Shown one piece after another: positions 27,026-36,249 of a stretch of DNA of 64,000 nucleotides. Origin of the DNA: Microcoleus sp. FACHB-68 (GTDB lineage: Bacteria > Cyanobacteriota > Cyanobacteriia > Cyanobacteriales > Oscillatoriaceae); contig NZ_JACJOT010000007.1 of the NCBI RefSeq assembly GCF_014695715.1, positions 1 to 64,000 of the forward strand. Reading direction: 5' to 3'. A program made the translations under genes and the position numbers. The notes beneath the pieces were generated by a model. The model worked only from the letters and a program-made list of their open reading frames with translations, did not search any database and was not told the DNA's origin. The stretch's first letter is position 1; the number at the start of each line of letters is the position of its first letter.

Positions 27026-28360
27026 TTAGGCTTTCTTGTATTTTCCGCCTTTTGCTGGATCTGACCAATCACAAGCATAGCCTTTGGTGTCTTTCACAAA
27101 TTGATTCCAAGGTAATGGCTCTACTGCTTTAGGTGTAGAGTAAACAATCTCAAACAAACCATCATCCCTGACTTGCCCTAAGCGCACGACTTTAGCCAAA
27201 TGATGATTATTGTCTAAAGTGACCAAGCCTCCAGGCGCATCAAAAGTCTGCCCTAAAGCCGCAGCTCTAACTAATTCTAAATCGTCAGGTGTTTTCGCTT
27301 TTTCAACGGCTTGTTTCCACAAGTAAACCATAATATAAGCAGCTTCCATCGGGTCATTCGTTACCCGATCAGCTCCATATTTAGCCTTGAACGATTCAAC
27401 AAATTTCTTATTAGCAGGACTATCCACGGTTTGGAAGTAGTTCCAGGCGGCATAGTGACCTTTGAGATATTCTACACCGATTGCTTTGACTTCTTCTTCG
27501 GCAATACTCACCGACATTGTCGGATACTTATCTGGACCTAAACCGGCACCTTGCAGTTGTTTGAAGAAAGCAACGTTACTGTCACCATTGAGGGTGTTGA
27601 AAATTACGCCGCCATCGGGCAAAGCTGCTTTAATTTTAGTAATCAGCGGCGTTACTTCTGTACTTCCTAGGGTTAAGTAATCTTCCCCGACTGTTTCCCC
27701 ACCTTGGGCTTCTAGCTGTGCTTTAATGATGGTGTTGGCAGTGCGCGGAAAAACGTAGTCAGAGCCAACTAAAAAGAACCTTTTGCCTTTATTTTCTAAT
27801 AGCCAATTAACCGCCGGCTCGATTTGCTGATTGGGAGCGGCACCTGTGTAAAAGACGTTTTTAGAACACTCTTGACCTTCGTACTGCACAGGATACCAGA
27901 GCATATGATTTTTCTGCTCAAACACCGGCAGCACTGCTTTACGACTGGCAGAAGTCCAGCAACCAAAAACAGTGACAACTTTATCCTGCTCTATCAGCTT
28001 TCTCGCTTTCTCTGCAAAAGTTGGCCAATCTGATTGCCCATCTTCTACAACCGCTTGGATTTGTTTGCCGAGAACACCACCGGCTTTGTTAATCTCTTCT
28101 ATAGCGAGTTGTTCGGCATCAACGACGCTTTTTTCACTAATTCCCATCGTGCCGGTGAGTGAGTGAAGAATGCCAACTTTAATAGTGTCCCCACTGGCAG
28201 CGGCAACGGTTGTAGCGTTTGGAGAGGGAGAAGCACCTGTCGTCGTGCCATTTGTTCCAGTCTGTGTCGGCGATCCGCTACAAGCTTTCAAGAAAATACT
28301 GGTTCCTAGAGTGGCTGAACCATAGAGCAAAAATTTACGCCGGCCTAATCGCCTTACCAT
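27026..28360 (-). CDS. urtA: Urea-binding lipoprotein UrtA
   Basis: Periplasmic substrate-binding protein of the urea importer. The 444-residue protein starts with a twin-arginine-like signal (GRRKFLLYG) and a lipobox (FLKAC, Cys27), so it is probably exported folded and lipid-anchored. The mature part has the UrtA landmarks GILHSLTGTMGISEKSV, DAEQLAIEEINKAGGVLG, and VFGCWTSASRKAVLPVFE followed by LWYPVQYEGQECS. Length is normal. It is the first gene of the urtABCDE operon. A near-consensus NtcA box lies 37 bases before its start. Confidence 0.96.
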   Translation of the reverse strand: MVRRLGRRKFLLYGSATLGTSIFLKACSGSPTQTGTNGTTTGASPSPNATTVAAASGDTIKVGILHSLTGTMGISEKSVVDAEQLAIEEINKAGGVLGKQIQAVVEDGQSDWPTFAEKARKLIEQDKVVTVFGCWTSASRKAVLPVFEQKNHMLWYPVQYEGQECSKNVFYTGAAPNQQIEPAVNWLLENKGKRFFLVGSDYVFPRTANTIIKAQLEAQGGETVGEDYLTLGSTEVTPLITKIKAALPDGGVIFNTLNGDSNVAFFKQLQGAGLGPDKYPTMSVSIAEEEVKAIGVEYLKGHYAAWNYFQTVDSPANKKFVESFKAKYGADRVTNDPMEAAYIMVYLWKQAVEKAKTPDDLELVRAAALGQTFDAPGGLVTLDNNHHLAKVVRLGQVRDDGLFEIVYSTPKAVEPLPWNQFVKDTKGYACDWSDPAKGGKYKKA

Positions 28361-28396
28361 ATCTTTATTAGTCCAGATGATAGATGGACACTACAC

Positions 28397-28410
28397 ATAA
28401 CGTGTGATAC
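28397..28410 (-). promoter_or_regulatory. Near-consensus NtcA box upstream of urtA
   Basis: Minus-strand GTA-N8-TAT, one mismatch from GTAN8TAC, 37 bases before the urtA start. The spacing leaves little room for a standard -10 box, so its role is uncertain; the perfect box at 28644 could also act on urtA from further away. Confidence 0.35.
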
Positions 28411-28643
28411 TAAACCTTGCCTCTCCACAAAAATTGTTATCTGCGATACAAAACCAAAATTTTCTTGACAGGTTTCCCTAGACTTAACCTAATCTTTACA
28501 ATTGGCAAAGGCTCACCAGCCTGTAGTGTGAGGCGTCTAAATGGTGTAATTTTCACGATTCCCTTGCACTGTTTTGGGATAACTAATAATTTTACTGATC
28601 GCTCAACCGGCCTTCTTGGGCCTTCTATAGGTAAAGGCAGATT

Positions 28644-28685
28644 GTAGCTTACACTACATTACTTACAAGCGGCCTTTGCTATTTT
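28644..28685 (+). promoter_or_regulatory. NtcA-type promoter of the SLH porin gene
   Basis: A perfect GTA-N8-TAC (28644-28657) followed by exactly 22 bases and TATTTT (28680-28685), which fits the TAN3T -10 of class II NtcA promoters. The porin ATG follows 37 bases after the -10 box. Assignment is from pattern and spacing only. Confidence 0.75.
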
Positions 28686-28722
28686 TTTCGCTATTCATCT
28701 CTGTGTCCGGGTGTGAGGAAAA

Positions 28723-30450
28723 ATGCATAAAGTTTTGTGGCGATTGTTGCTCATTAGCCCAGCAATTTTAATCTCTCTGCTGGGTGTTTCAATGGCCACA
28801 ATTGCTGAAGAATCCCCCAAAAAATTGCAAATTCTTGAATTGCCAATTAAATCTGAGGAGAGCGCAATTGAGCCGGCAGTGATTGAAGAAATGCCGGCAC
28901 TAAATGAGCCATTAAATCTTGGTAGCCCTCAAGTAGAAAATGTCGAAACTCTTGTAAAAAATCAGGAAATGGAACAAGTGACATCCGTTTCCCAACTGTC
29001 TGATGTGCAACCAACTGATTGGGCATTTCAAGCTTTACAAAACTTAGTTGAACGTTATGGTTGCATAGCTGGATATCCCGATGGAACATTTCGAGGAAAT
29101 CGGGCAATAACGCGATATGAATTTGCTGCCGGTTTAAATGCCTGCTTAGAAGCGATTACTCAGCTAATTCAGCCGGGGGAAGACTTTGTCACCCAAGAAG
29201 ATTTAGCAATTCTTAACCGGCTACTTGAAGAATTTCAAGGAGAATTGGCTACTTTAAGAGGTCGGATTGACGCTTTAGAAGCCCGTACATCTGAACTAGA
29301 AGCCAATCAATTCTCTACAACCACAAAACTCGTTGGAGAAGTCGTATTTGCTGCCAGCGATATCATCGGAGAAATCGACACCGGCAGAAACGCAGTCCCC
29401 ACTTTATCTGAACGAGTGCGTCTCAATTTTATTACGAGTTTCACCGGCCAAGATAGTTTATTAGTTCGCTTATACGCATCTAATACTCCAAATTTAGGTG
29501 CTGCTGCCGGCACAAATATGGCGCGACTCCACCCAGACAGAGGCACTGGCAATAATTTCGACATTGATTTAGGTTGGTATAACTTTCCTCTCGGCGACAA
29601 AGGCAACGTTTTGATCGAATTTGCCGGCGGTAAACTCGATGATTTTGCCCCCTCACTCAACGCCCTAGATTACGGCGGCGCTGCCCTAGGAACTATCTCC
29701 CAATTTGGACAGCGTAACCCTATTTATCGGCTTAGTGGGGCCGGTGTAGGTGCGGGAGCAACCTATAATTTCAGCAAAAGCTTGGGTTTATCTTTAGGTT
29801 ATTTAGCCGGCAATTATCTTTCCGGTGGCGATCCCAGTCCTAAACGCGGATTTTTTAATGGAACTTTTGGCGCAATCGCACAATTAACCGTGCAACCCAC
29901 CGAAAATATTGGGTTAGGTTTGACTTATGTGCGCTCTTATTTTACCGGAGAAGATGTGGCAAATAATAATGTCAGCACTGCCGGTGGAGTGGGCAGTTCC
30001 TTAGCAGAAAAACCCTTTGGAGATGTTGCCACTTCATTAGATTCTTATGGCGTAGAAGCAACTTGGCGGCTTAGCCCCAGATTTGTGTTAGGCGGTTGGG
30101 TTGGTAGGACAGAAGCAACTGCTCAAAATAATGCTTTTAGTAATGGAGTGAGAGTTGCGAATCAGGGAGACGATGCCACGATTTTAAACTGGGCACTTAC
30201 CTTAGCTTTTCCAGACCTCGGCAAAGAAGGTAACTTAGGGGGAATTGTCGTGGGAATGCCGCCAAAAATAACCAATAGTGATGTTGCTGAAGATGAAGAT
30301 TCCTCTTTACATTTAGAAGCGTTTTATCGCTATCAAATTACGGACAATATCGGCATTACTCCAGGTTTAATGGTCATTCTCGATCCTGAACACAACAGCG
30401 AGAACAAGACGATGTATGTTGGGACACTCCGCACAACATTTACGTTTTAA
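28723..30450 (+). CDS. SLH-domain outer-membrane porin (OprB-like)
   Basis: Cyanobacterial outer-membrane porin that anchors to the cell wall through an SLH domain. The 575-residue protein has a signal peptide (about 1-28), an SLH motif at about 90-140 (DVQPTDWAFQALQNLVERYG), a coiled-coil stalk at about 165-190 (LRGRIDALEARTSELEANQ) and a C-terminal beta-barrel (about 200-575) ending in phenylalanine (RTTFTF), as is usual for outer-membrane barrels. GAGGAAAA lies just before the ATG. Many relatives are annotated as iron-uptake porins, but the adjacent urt/ure genes and the NtcA promoter suggest a link to nitrogen here, perhaps urea or other small nitrogen compounds. Confidence 0.9.
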   Translation: MHKVLWRLLLISPAILISLLGVSMATIAEESPKKLQILELPIKSEESAIEPAVIEEMPALNEPLNLGSPQVENVETLVKNQEMEQVTSVSQLSDVQPTDWAFQALQNLVERYGCIAGYPDGTFRGNRAITRYEFAAGLNACLEAITQLIQPGEDFVTQEDLAILNRLLEEFQGELATLRGRIDALEARTSELEANQFSTTTKLVGEVVFAASDIIGEIDTGRNAVPTLSERVRLNFITSFTGQDSLLVRLYASNTPNLGAAAGTNMARLHPDRGTGNNFDIDLGWYNFPLGDKGNVLIEFAGGKLDDFAPSLNALDYGGAALGTISQFGQRNPIYRLSGAGVGAGATYNFSKSLGLSLGYLAGNYLSGGDPSPKRGFFNGTFGAIAQLTVQPTENIGLGLTYVRSYFTGEDVANNNVSTAGGVGSSLAEKPFGDVATSLDSYGVEATWRLSPRFVLGGWVGRTEATAQNNAFSNGVRVANQGDDATILNWALTLAFPDLGKEGNLGGIVVGMPPKITNSDVAEDEDSSLHLEAFYRYQITDNIGITPGLMVILDPEHNSENKTMYVGTLRTTFTF

Positions 30451-30468
30451 TGGGCTAAACCGGCAGCT

Positions 30469-30501
30469 TTTGTAGGATAGGCATTAAACCTGTCCTACAA
30501 A
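30469..30501. terminator. Bidirectional hairpin between porin and ureG
   Basis: A 13-bp stem (30469-30481 with 30489-30501, one G-T wobble) and a 7-base loop, lying between the convergent stops of the porin and ureG. Arms begin TTTGTAGGA and end TCCTACAAA, giving T-rich ends in both directions. Confidence 0.75.
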
Positions 30502-30508
30502 CCAGAAA

Positions 30509-31105
30509 TCAGTTTAGATGATAACGGATAAAGTTAACCACAACTTCTAGTCCTTCCTGGCTTTTCAAATTTGCAAAAACAAACGGTTTTTCGCCTCTCA
30601 TTTTTTTAGTATCGCGTTCCATTACACCCAAATCTGCCCCAACATAAGGAGCCAAGTCAATCTTATTAATTACTAGCAAATCTGACTTCGTAATTCCTGG
30701 GCCACCTTTGCGAGGAATTTTATCGCCGGCAGCCACATCAATCACATAAATCGTTAAATCAACTAACTCCGGACTAAACGTTGAGGCGAGATTATCTCCC
30801 CCACTTTCTACAAACACCAAATTTAAATCTGAAAACCGCACCTCCAACTGTTCAATTGCCACCAAATTAATGGAAGCATCCTCACGAATGGCAGTATGGG
30901 GACAGCCGCCGGTTTCCACTCCCAAAATGCGATCCTGTTCTAAGGCTTGAGAGCGAACTAAAAATTGAGCGTCTTCTTGGGTGTAAATATCATTCGTAAC
31001 AACCGCAATTTTGTATTGCTGCCGCATCGCCTTGCATAAAGCATCAACTAAGGCAGTTTTTCCCGATCCAACAGGGCCGGCAATTCCTACACGAAATGCA
31101 CTCAT
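30509..31105 (-). CDS. ureG: Urease accessory GTPase UreG
   Basis: SIMIBI-class GTPase that powers nickel delivery to urease together with UreD, UreF and UreE. The 198-residue protein has the P-loop [10 protein letters not shown] (about 9-18), the nickel-binding Cys-Pro-His motif in [13 protein letters not shown] (about 65-77), ESGGDNL, and the guanine-specificity motif NKIDL. It is full length. It ends at a bidirectional hairpin and is followed upstream by a GNAT gene that separates it from ureF and ureE. Confidence 0.97.
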   Translation of the reverse strand: MSAFRVGIAGPVGSGKTALVDALCKAMRQQYKIAVVTNDIYTQEDAQFLVRSQALEQDRILGVETGGCPHTAIREDASINLVAIEQLEVRFSDLNLVFVESGGDNLASTFSPELVDLTIYVIDVAAGDKIPRKGGPGITKSDLLVINKIDLAPYVGADLGVMERDTKKMRGEKPFVFANLKSQEGLEVVVNFIRYHLN

Positions 31106-31223
31106 AAGAATTTATAGTAGTTTACTTTTAAAAACATAACTTTTTTGGGCATGGGGCATGGGTGTGAGATGATAAAGTCAAAAATTACGGTTTAGACCAT
31201 TATCTGCTTTGATTTTTTAAACT

Positions 31224-32036
31224 TTAAATAGCAAGATTTTTATCCGTATCAATATAGTTTAACTGCGTGTTCACGACACTAAATCCAATTTTTTGGTAAA
31301 GTGCTTGAGAAACAGCATCGCCGGCAGAAAGCCAAACCAAATCGCCCCCAGAGTCAAAATGATCTTGCACCAGAAAGCTGCACAGCGTAGCCGCCACACC
31401 GCGCCGGCGCATAGAGGGTAATGTACCCACACCCGCAAGCTCACAAAGCCGTTCCAAGGGCATTGTACAGCCACCCCCAGCCGGCATTCCCTCAACAGTT
31501 GCCATCGCGCACCGCCAACTGCCACGCTGCAAATGCTCGCGCAACTGCTCGATCATCTCTGCCGATGGAGGTTCATTTATCTCCCCAAAGTTGAAACTTT
31601 CGCTTTGTATAGATAGGTAGTTTGTGAGAATCTCTAGATTCTCGGTGTCAGTGAGGCGCTGCACCTGCACATCAGGGGCGTTAAACGGTTGAAAATCGCC
31701 GGGTGTGCAAAGCATCAGTGGTTGACGTGCCTGTAGTTGCAAACCGGCCTCTTCTAATGCCCCAGGAAGTGCCGGCCAAAGCGCCTCTATAAACTCAAAG
31801 CGGATGGTACGCTGGCGCTCAGCAAACACACGCCGCAGTTCTGCCAGTGCTTCAGCCACCTCTCTAGCGCTTCCTAGCGGGGCAATGGGAACCGCATAGT
31901 TCAGCCAAATCATATCTGTAAACGGCTCAAGCAGCGCTTGAAAAGGGCCAACTGTAATGGCTTCCCGTCCTTGTGCTGCCACTTGATGTACACTCTGCGA
32001 GATGCGACGCAGTCGCTCAATTGTAGGTTCGTCCAT
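31224..32036 (-). CDS. GNAT family N-acetyltransferase
   Basis: A 270-residue protein with a C-terminal GNAT fold (about 120-260). The acetyl-CoA-binding motif A is visible as GVGTLPSMRRRGVAATLCSFL (R-R-R-G-V-A core, about 208-228), followed by LVWLSAGDAVSQALYQKIGF, the usual beta5/alpha4 region. The N-terminal 110 residues are less conserved and may form a second, degenerate GNAT half. Substrate unknown. It is inserted between ureG and ureF on the same strand, with a short CATGGGG repeat at 31147-31162 upstream of ureG. Confidence 0.8.
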   Translation of the reverse strand: MDEPTIERLRRISQSVHQVAAQGREAITVGPFQALLEPFTDMIWLNYAVPIAPLGSAREVAEALAELRRVFAERQRTIRFEFIEALWPALPGALEEAGLQLQARQPLMLCTPGDFQPFNAPDVQVQRLTDTENLEILTNYLSIQSESFNFGEINEPPSAEMIEQLREHLQRGSWRCAMATVEGMPAGGGCTMPLERLCELAGVGTLPSMRRRGVAATLCSFLVQDHFDSGGDLVWLSAGDAVSQALYQKIGFSVVNTQLNYIDTDKNLAI

Positions 32037-32065
32037 GAGATTTCACCTTTATAAATTAGGGAGTT

Positions 32066-32743
32066 TTAACTGCGAAATAGCCGAGTGTAAAGTGTTTCAT
32101 GGTTCATACTCGCCAGCGATAAGCCCCAACTGCAAACGCTTAAATCGTCATCTTCCCAGGATAAAATTTCTTGGGTAGCTGTAATCAAATTTGGATGTAA
32201 ACTCAGTAATAACTGTTGGCCGGCAGTTTGACCGAGCGGAATCAGTTTAACACCGGCACCGATTAAATTGGATGCCCAACTATGTACATAACCCTGCACA
32301 GCCGCTTCACAATCAATTTGCCAAAATTGAGCTGCAATCCCAAAAGCAAGGGCAAAATTACAAGAATTCCCGCAAGCACTCAAGCACACCTCTAACTGCG
32401 GCTGCATTGACCGAAGCAGCCGGTTTAAAGCACTTCCCATCTGCAAACTTTGCTGCCGCAACTCTTCCGTTTCTCTTGCCGCTGTTGCCCAAGCATTCCA
32501 GTATTTTAAACTCTCCAGATCCCCCGCTTCAGCAGCCCGATAAGCACGCACCATCACCGCTGCTTCCAGCCGAATTCCCCCGGATTTTAAAGAGTGTAAT
32601 ATCCAGTTTTCTAAGCTCTGTCTATTATTAATCGTACTATTATTAACAAGCGTTTCAAGTCCTTCAGAATAACTATAAGCTCCCACCGGCAGCGCCGGAC
32701 TCGCTAACTGTAACAAATTTAAAAGTGCTAAATTATTTAACAT
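32066..32743 (-). CDS. ureF: Urease accessory protein UreF
   Basis: Helical accessory protein of the UreDFG complex that activates urease. From ATG 32743 it is 225 residues: [24 protein letters not shown] at the N-terminus, [19 protein letters not shown], and the C-terminal [16 protein letters not shown]. The frame is open to 32845, but those extra 34 codons are translated heptamer repeat ([10 protein letters not shown]), not protein; the real start is the ATG right at the repeat edge. ureE lies upstream in the same direction across the repeat. Confidence 0.93.
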   Translation of the reverse strand: MLNNLALLNLLQLASPALPVGAYSYSEGLETLVNNSTINNRQSLENWILHSLKSGGIRLEAAVMVRAYRAAEAGDLESLKYWNAWATAARETEELRQQSLQMGSALNRLLRSMQPQLEVCLSACGNSCNFALAFGIAAQFWQIDCEAAVQGYVHSWASNLIGAGVKLIPLGQTAGQQLLLSLHPNLITATQEILSWEDDDLSVCSWGLSLASMNHETLYTRLFRS

Positions 32744-32744
32744 G

Positions 32745-32852
32745 AATGGGGCATTGGGAATGGGGCATGGGGCATGGGGCATAGGGCAAGGCTGCGCCAA
32801 CCTAAAGGTAGGGGCATTGGGCATTGGGCATGGGGCATTGGGCATTGGGCAT
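32745..32852. repeat. Heptamer tandem repeats with a 25-base core (STRR cluster)
   Basis: Degenerate tandem copies of GGGGCAT/GGGCATT surround one 25-base block (32785-32809) that is the inverted copy, with one mismatch, of the blocks at 42808-42832 and 42850-42874. It starts right before the ureF ATG and creates false coding in one frame. Confidence 0.9.
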
Positions 32853-32890
32853 AGTTAAGAAATAATGAATCATACTCTCCCTATCCCCCC

Positions 32891-32923
32891 ACTCAGCACT
32901 CAGCACTCAGCACTCAGCACTCA
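32891..32923. repeat. ACTCAGC heptamer repeat
   Basis: Four perfect tandem copies of ACTCAGC and a partial fifth, ending at the ureE stop codon. The same repeat type recurs, degenerate, at 42645-42690 and at 52909-52940. Confidence 0.9.
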
Positions 32924-33385
32924 ATGACTATGCCCATAAGCACCGGCTTCCGGCTGAAAGGGTGATACTTCCTGCCGCACCTCAACCCCTAGTTGCTCTA
33001 GCATTGAGTGCAATACCGGATCGGGTGCTAATTTTAAATAAGTGGGTGTGATTTCTAAGGGCACATGACGATTGCCCAAATGATAGGCAGCACGCAATAG
33101 ATCCAAGGGAGTTTTACCGCTCACAGTGTACACCGGCTCTGGTTTGGCCACAACTCGCACGAACTGCTCACTATTTGCCGGTTGCAAAAGATCGCCATCG
33201 CGTAACACCGTCCCTCGTGGCAGTTGAAGCGACACTGAAAACTCAGGCGTTTCTAGCCGGTAGCGGCTGCGAGAGCGTTCCTCGGCTGTGAGAGCAAGGG
33301 TTAACATTACAATCGCCCCTGGGTTCGCCGGCAACCGTTGTGTGAGCGTTAACATCACAAGTGCGCGTGTTGGATAATTTGACAT
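32921..33385 (-). CDS. ureE: Urease accessory protein UreE
   Basis: Nickel-binding metallochaperone that supplies Ni(II) to the UreDFG-urease complex. The 154-residue protein contains RLPRGTVL-like [14 protein letters not shown] (about 55-68), [13 protein letters not shown] (about 100-112, with the conserved nickel-site His) and a short histidine tail (YGHSH), rather than the long His-rich tail of some relatives. Met11 at 33355 (MLTLTQRLP) matches the usual family start and may be the true one; 33385 is kept because of a weak AAGAGAA upstream. Its stop overlaps the ACTCAGC repeat. Confidence 0.93.
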   Translation of the reverse strand: MSNYPTRALVMLTLTQRLPANPGAIVMLTLALTAEERSRSRYRLETPEFSVSLQLPRGTVLRDGDLLQPANSEQFVRVVAKPEPVYTVSGKTPLDLLRAAYHLGNRHVPLEITPTYLKLAPDPVLHSMLEQLGVEVRQEVSPFQPEAGAYGHSH

Positions 33386-33677
33386 GGCTCAATCATTCTC
33401 TTGATTTTCTCAATCATTTCGCAAAAGCCGGCACAAAAAACAAGACTAAGCAAACGCCCTGAAAATCTAAGTCAGTGATAAGTATCACCAACTTATGTTA
33501 TTACTCTCACAACTTCTACCGAATTTAAATCGCTTCACCTGCCATTTCAGATCGCCACTTACTAGAGATTTACATCACAAATGCAGCAGGTAAGCGTCAC
33601 AGCGTTTTACGGATTGCAATCACAGTATTATGCAGAAGAATGACGCATTATAGAGGTGTCGAGTTTTATTAAACATA

Positions 33678-33878
33678 ATGCCGTTTGCAAGTGCCCTCCC
33701 ACAATTTAGCCTGACCGAACTCTCTTTCGAGGTTTGGGAAACTGGTAAACTTAAGGTATGTCAAAGAGAGGAAATCCGAGCAATCTTGCTAACTGATTGT
33801 ATCAGCACCCAAGACTACAGGCTGATCAACCGCTTGCTCTACGCGGTGCGCCGGGGATGGCTGGGTTTGGCAGATTAA
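33678..33878 (+). CDS. Small conserved-looking hypothetical protein
   Basis: A 66-residue frame with sensible composition (SLTELSFEVWETGKLKVCQR, then DYRLINRLLYAVRRGWLGLAD). It resembles short cyanobacterial proteins of unknown function, but I cannot name a family with certainty. There is no signal peptide; the C-terminal half is probably helical. No clear ribosome-binding site precedes the ATG. It stands alone upstream of the HD-domain gene on the same strand. Confidence 0.55.
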   Translation: MPFASALPQFSLTELSFEVWETGKLKVCQREEIRAILLTDCISTQDYRLINRLLYAVRRGWLGLAD

Positions 33879-33971
33879 ATCGAAAAAACCTCCCGAATAG
33901 ATCGAGCGGTAGAGACGTATTTATCAATTTAACTTTATACTATTTTGAATGAGTGGTAACACTTCCGTGAT

Positions 33972-33980
33972 GGGGGGGGG
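33972..33980 (+). repeat. G9 homopolymer at a ribosome-binding position
   Basis: Nine consecutive G bases end 7 bases before the ATG of the HD-domain gene, in the position of a Shine-Dalgarno sequence. Such tracts can change length by slippage. Confidence 0.7.
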
Positions 33981-33987
33981 AAATTAA

Positions 33988-34851
33988 ATGCTTAATGCCA
34001 CAGAACTCCTGATAAGCGCCTTTGTTGAAAAATTGCAGGGTGGCTACAAACGCACCTACGGCGGGTACAAGCCAGACTATGCAGATATTATTGCCTGGGC
34101 CGGCAACATGGCCTTGGAAAATATCGCAAACAGCGACGCCCTCTATCACAACGTCGAACATACAATCTTAGTCACCTTAGTCGGGCAGGAAATTTTGCGG
34201 GGCAAGCACATCCGTGAAGGGGGTGTTTCCTGTGAAGACTGGCTGCACTTCACCATCTCTTTGTTATGCCACGACATTGGATATGTTAAAGGTGTTTGCC
34301 GGCAAGACAAAGATGCAGAAAGGTTATACGCCACCGGCATAGATGGCAAATTAGTGAACTTGCCACTCGGATCGACCGATGCCAGTCTCACACCTTATCA
34401 TGTGGATCGGGGCAAACTTTTTATTAACGAAAGGTTTGGGGGACACCTGCTAATAGATGCTGAGGTGATCAAGAATAATATTGAACTCACCCGTTTCCCC
34501 GTTCCCAAAGATGAAGATCATCAAGACACTATCAACTATCCCGGACTGGTTCGCGCTGCGGATCTGATCGGTCAGTTAAGCGATCCGCGTTACCTCCAAA
34601 AGATAAGCGCTCTTTACTACGAATTTGTAGAAACCGGCCAGGATAAAATCTTGGGATATCGTCATCCAGGAGATTTACGGAAGAACTACCCGAAGTTTTA
34701 CTGGAACGTTGTGTATCCTTACATTCAGGACGCACTTCTTTATTTAGACCTCACGCAAGAGGGAAAACAAATTATCGCTAACCTCTATGCGAATGTATTT
34801 CGGGTGGAACATGAAACGCCGTCGCCAGAAAAGGTGGCCGTTGCTGCCTAG
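33988..34851 (+). CDS. HD-domain metal-dependent phosphohydrolase
   Basis: A 287-residue soluble protein with an HD-type fold. The metal ligands are visible in order: HNVEHT (about 50-55), the LLCHDIGY motif (about 92-99, the HD doublet), and later a helical region with PGLVRAADLIGQLSDPRYLQK (about 182-202), where RAADLIGQ supplies the last Asp of the site. The substrate is unknown; HD proteins cleave nucleotides or cyclic nucleotides. A G9 tract occupies the ribosome-binding position. A strong terminator follows 42 bases after the stop, so the gene is monocistronic and independent of the downstream ureB. Confidence 0.82.
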   Translation: MLNATELLISAFVEKLQGGYKRTYGGYKPDYADIIAWAGNMALENIANSDALYHNVEHTILVTLVGQEILRGKHIREGGVSCEDWLHFTISLLCHDIGYVKGVCRQDKDAERLYATGIDGKLVNLPLGSTDASLTPYHVDRGKLFINERFGGHLLIDAEVIKNNIELTRFPVPKDEDHQDTINYPGLVRAADLIGQLSDPRYLQKISALYYEFVETGQDKILGYRHPGDLRKNYPKFYWNVVYPYIQDALLYLDLTQEGKQIIANLYANVFRVEHETPSPEKVAVAA

Positions 34852-34893
34852 ACAGGCTGGAAAAATCTAAATCTGATACTTCAAATAAAATCG

Positions 34894-34927
34894 CCCGTTT
34901 TCTAATCAAGAACGGGTTTTTTATTTT
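34894..34927 (+). terminator. Rho-independent terminator after the HD gene
   Basis: A 6-bp stem CCCGTT/AACGGG (34894-34899, 34911-34916) followed directly by TTTTTTATTTT. A classical terminator on the plus strand. Confidence 0.88.
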
Positions 34928-35105
34928 CAGTGAAATAATGGTGCCGGCAGGTAGCGATTTTACGCCTGAAATGAGAAACTGGTGTAATGCCGGTGAGACT
35001 GACAAATCTGCCCCTGTTAGCCGTGCGATTAATTCTATTGCCGGCCATAATTGGCAAGGGTAAGCATGACACAGATTAGAAACAAATACCGAGAAGAGGA
35101 CAACC

Positions 35106-35414
35106 ATGATTCCAGGGGAAATTATTACACAAGAGGGAGAAATTGAATTAAATTCAGGACGTACCACCGTGCGGTTACCAGTTGCGAACACCGGCGATCG
35201 TCCCATTCAAGTGGGTTCCCACTTCCACTTTTATGAAGTGAATGAAGCTTTAAATTTTGAACGTGAAACCGCACGAGGAATGCGCCTTAATATTCCTGCC
35301 GGCACAGCAGTTCGTTTTGAACCTGGGGATGAAAAAGAAGTTGAATTAGTCTCCTTTGCCGGCAGCCGCCAAGTCTACGGCTTCAACAGCAAAATTAATG
35401 GATATTTGTCATAA
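35106..35414 (+). CDS. ureB: Urease beta subunit
   Basis: Second structural subunit of urease. The 102-residue protein is canonical: [43 protein letters not shown], and [32 protein letters not shown] precedes the ATG. It has moved away from ureA (minus strand, 13 kb left) and is followed on the same strand by coq4, a DJ-1 gene, a methyltransferase gene and a DUF1349 gene before ureC. Confidence 0.97.
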   Translation: MIPGEIITQEGEIELNSGRTTVRLPVANTGDRPIQVGSHFHFYEVNEALNFERETARGMRLNIPAGTAVRFEPGDEKEVELVSFAGSRQVYGFNSKINGYLS

Positions 35415-35452
35415 ATTTTCCATTTCATCAACAATTGCTTTGAGGGAACTTT

Positions 35453-36124
35453 ATGCTACCCAAGTTACAAGCATTTAATTTAGATTTTTTGACTACCTTA
35501 AAAGGAGTGGTTTCTATATTAAGAGATCCCACTCAAACCGACTCTGTTTATGATATAGAAGATGGACTGCGTCATACCAAAGCCACTCAACTAGCAGTCG
35601 ATTATGTCAAATCTAAGCCTGAAGTTGCCCAGATTATTCAAGAACGATATCTTGCCCCATCTCCAGATTTGGATGCTTTACTAAAATATCCCGAAAACTC
35701 CTTGGGATATGCCTACGCATCTTATATCAAAGAAGCGGGATTCGATCCTAACTTCTATCGCAAGCTAGCAGTTGAAGATGACGCGAGCTACATCGTTTTA
35801 CGCATCCGGCAAACCCATGATATTTGGCATATCGTGACAGATTTCTCTGTCGATGTTGTGGGAGAATTAGGACTGAAAGCTTTTGAACTTGCTCAAACGC
35901 GTAGAACCATGTCAGCTATCTTATTAGCTGGTGGTTTATTGAGTACCCTATTCAAAGCGCCAGAAGGATTGGATAGTTTGCTAGATCGCATTGCAGTGGG
36001 ATATAGAATGGGAGCAAAAGCAAAACCCTTTTTAGCCCAAAAGTGGGAAGAACATTGGGATAAACCTCTATCAGAATGGAGGAAGGAATTAGGTGTTGAG
36101 CCGATGTCAGTTTATGTTCCCTAG
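35453..36124 (+). CDS. Coq4 family protein
   Basis: A 223-residue protein of the Coq4 family. In eukaryotes and proteobacteria Coq4 acts in ubiquinone ring modification, recently as an oxidative decarboxylase; cyanobacteria make plastoquinone, so the role here is unclear. The diagnostic metal motif HDIWHIVTDF (about 122-131) followed by VVGELGLKAFELAQ (Glu about 138) matches HDxxH-x11-E. Other landmarks are LGYAYASYIKEAGFDP and the C-terminal W-rich WEEHWDKPLSEWRKELG. GAGGGAAC stands before the ATG. It follows ureB by 38 bases and may be co-transcribed. Confidence 0.85.
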   Translation: MLPKLQAFNLDFLTTLKGVVSILRDPTQTDSVYDIEDGLRHTKATQLAVDYVKSKPEVAQIIQERYLAPSPDLDALLKYPENSLGYAYASYIKEAGFDPNFYRKLAVEDDASYIVLRIRQTHDIWHIVTDFSVDVVGELGLKAFELAQTRRTMSAILLAGGLLSTLFKAPEGLDSLLDRIAVGYRMGAKAKPFLAQKWEEHWDKPLSEWRKELGVEPMSVYVP

Positions 36125-36249
36125 CTGTACAGATAAGCTTCCTGACGGCAATGATACGAAAACTAGGTGTCAGCAAAACTTTTCTTGCCCCGAATTTCAA
36201 TAGAAACCTAGGGGCATCATCATCAACACTTCAAATTGAGTAAGTTATT

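Larger units (their letters stand above)
28361..28722. other. Divergent regulatory region urtA / SLH porin
   Basis: 362 bases between the divergent starts of urtA and the porin. It contains two GTAN8TAC-like boxes (described separately) and no coding frame I trust. The gene pair may share nitrogen-dependent control. Confidence 0.6.

Noticed and set aside
32744-32845. N-terminal extension of UreF ([10 protein letters not shown]...)
   Set aside because: It is translated heptamer repeat, and the conserved UreF start lies at 32743.
34778-35206. 142-codon minus-strand frame
   Set aside because: Antisense to the ends of the HD gene and ureB, crosses a strong terminator, and has no family features.
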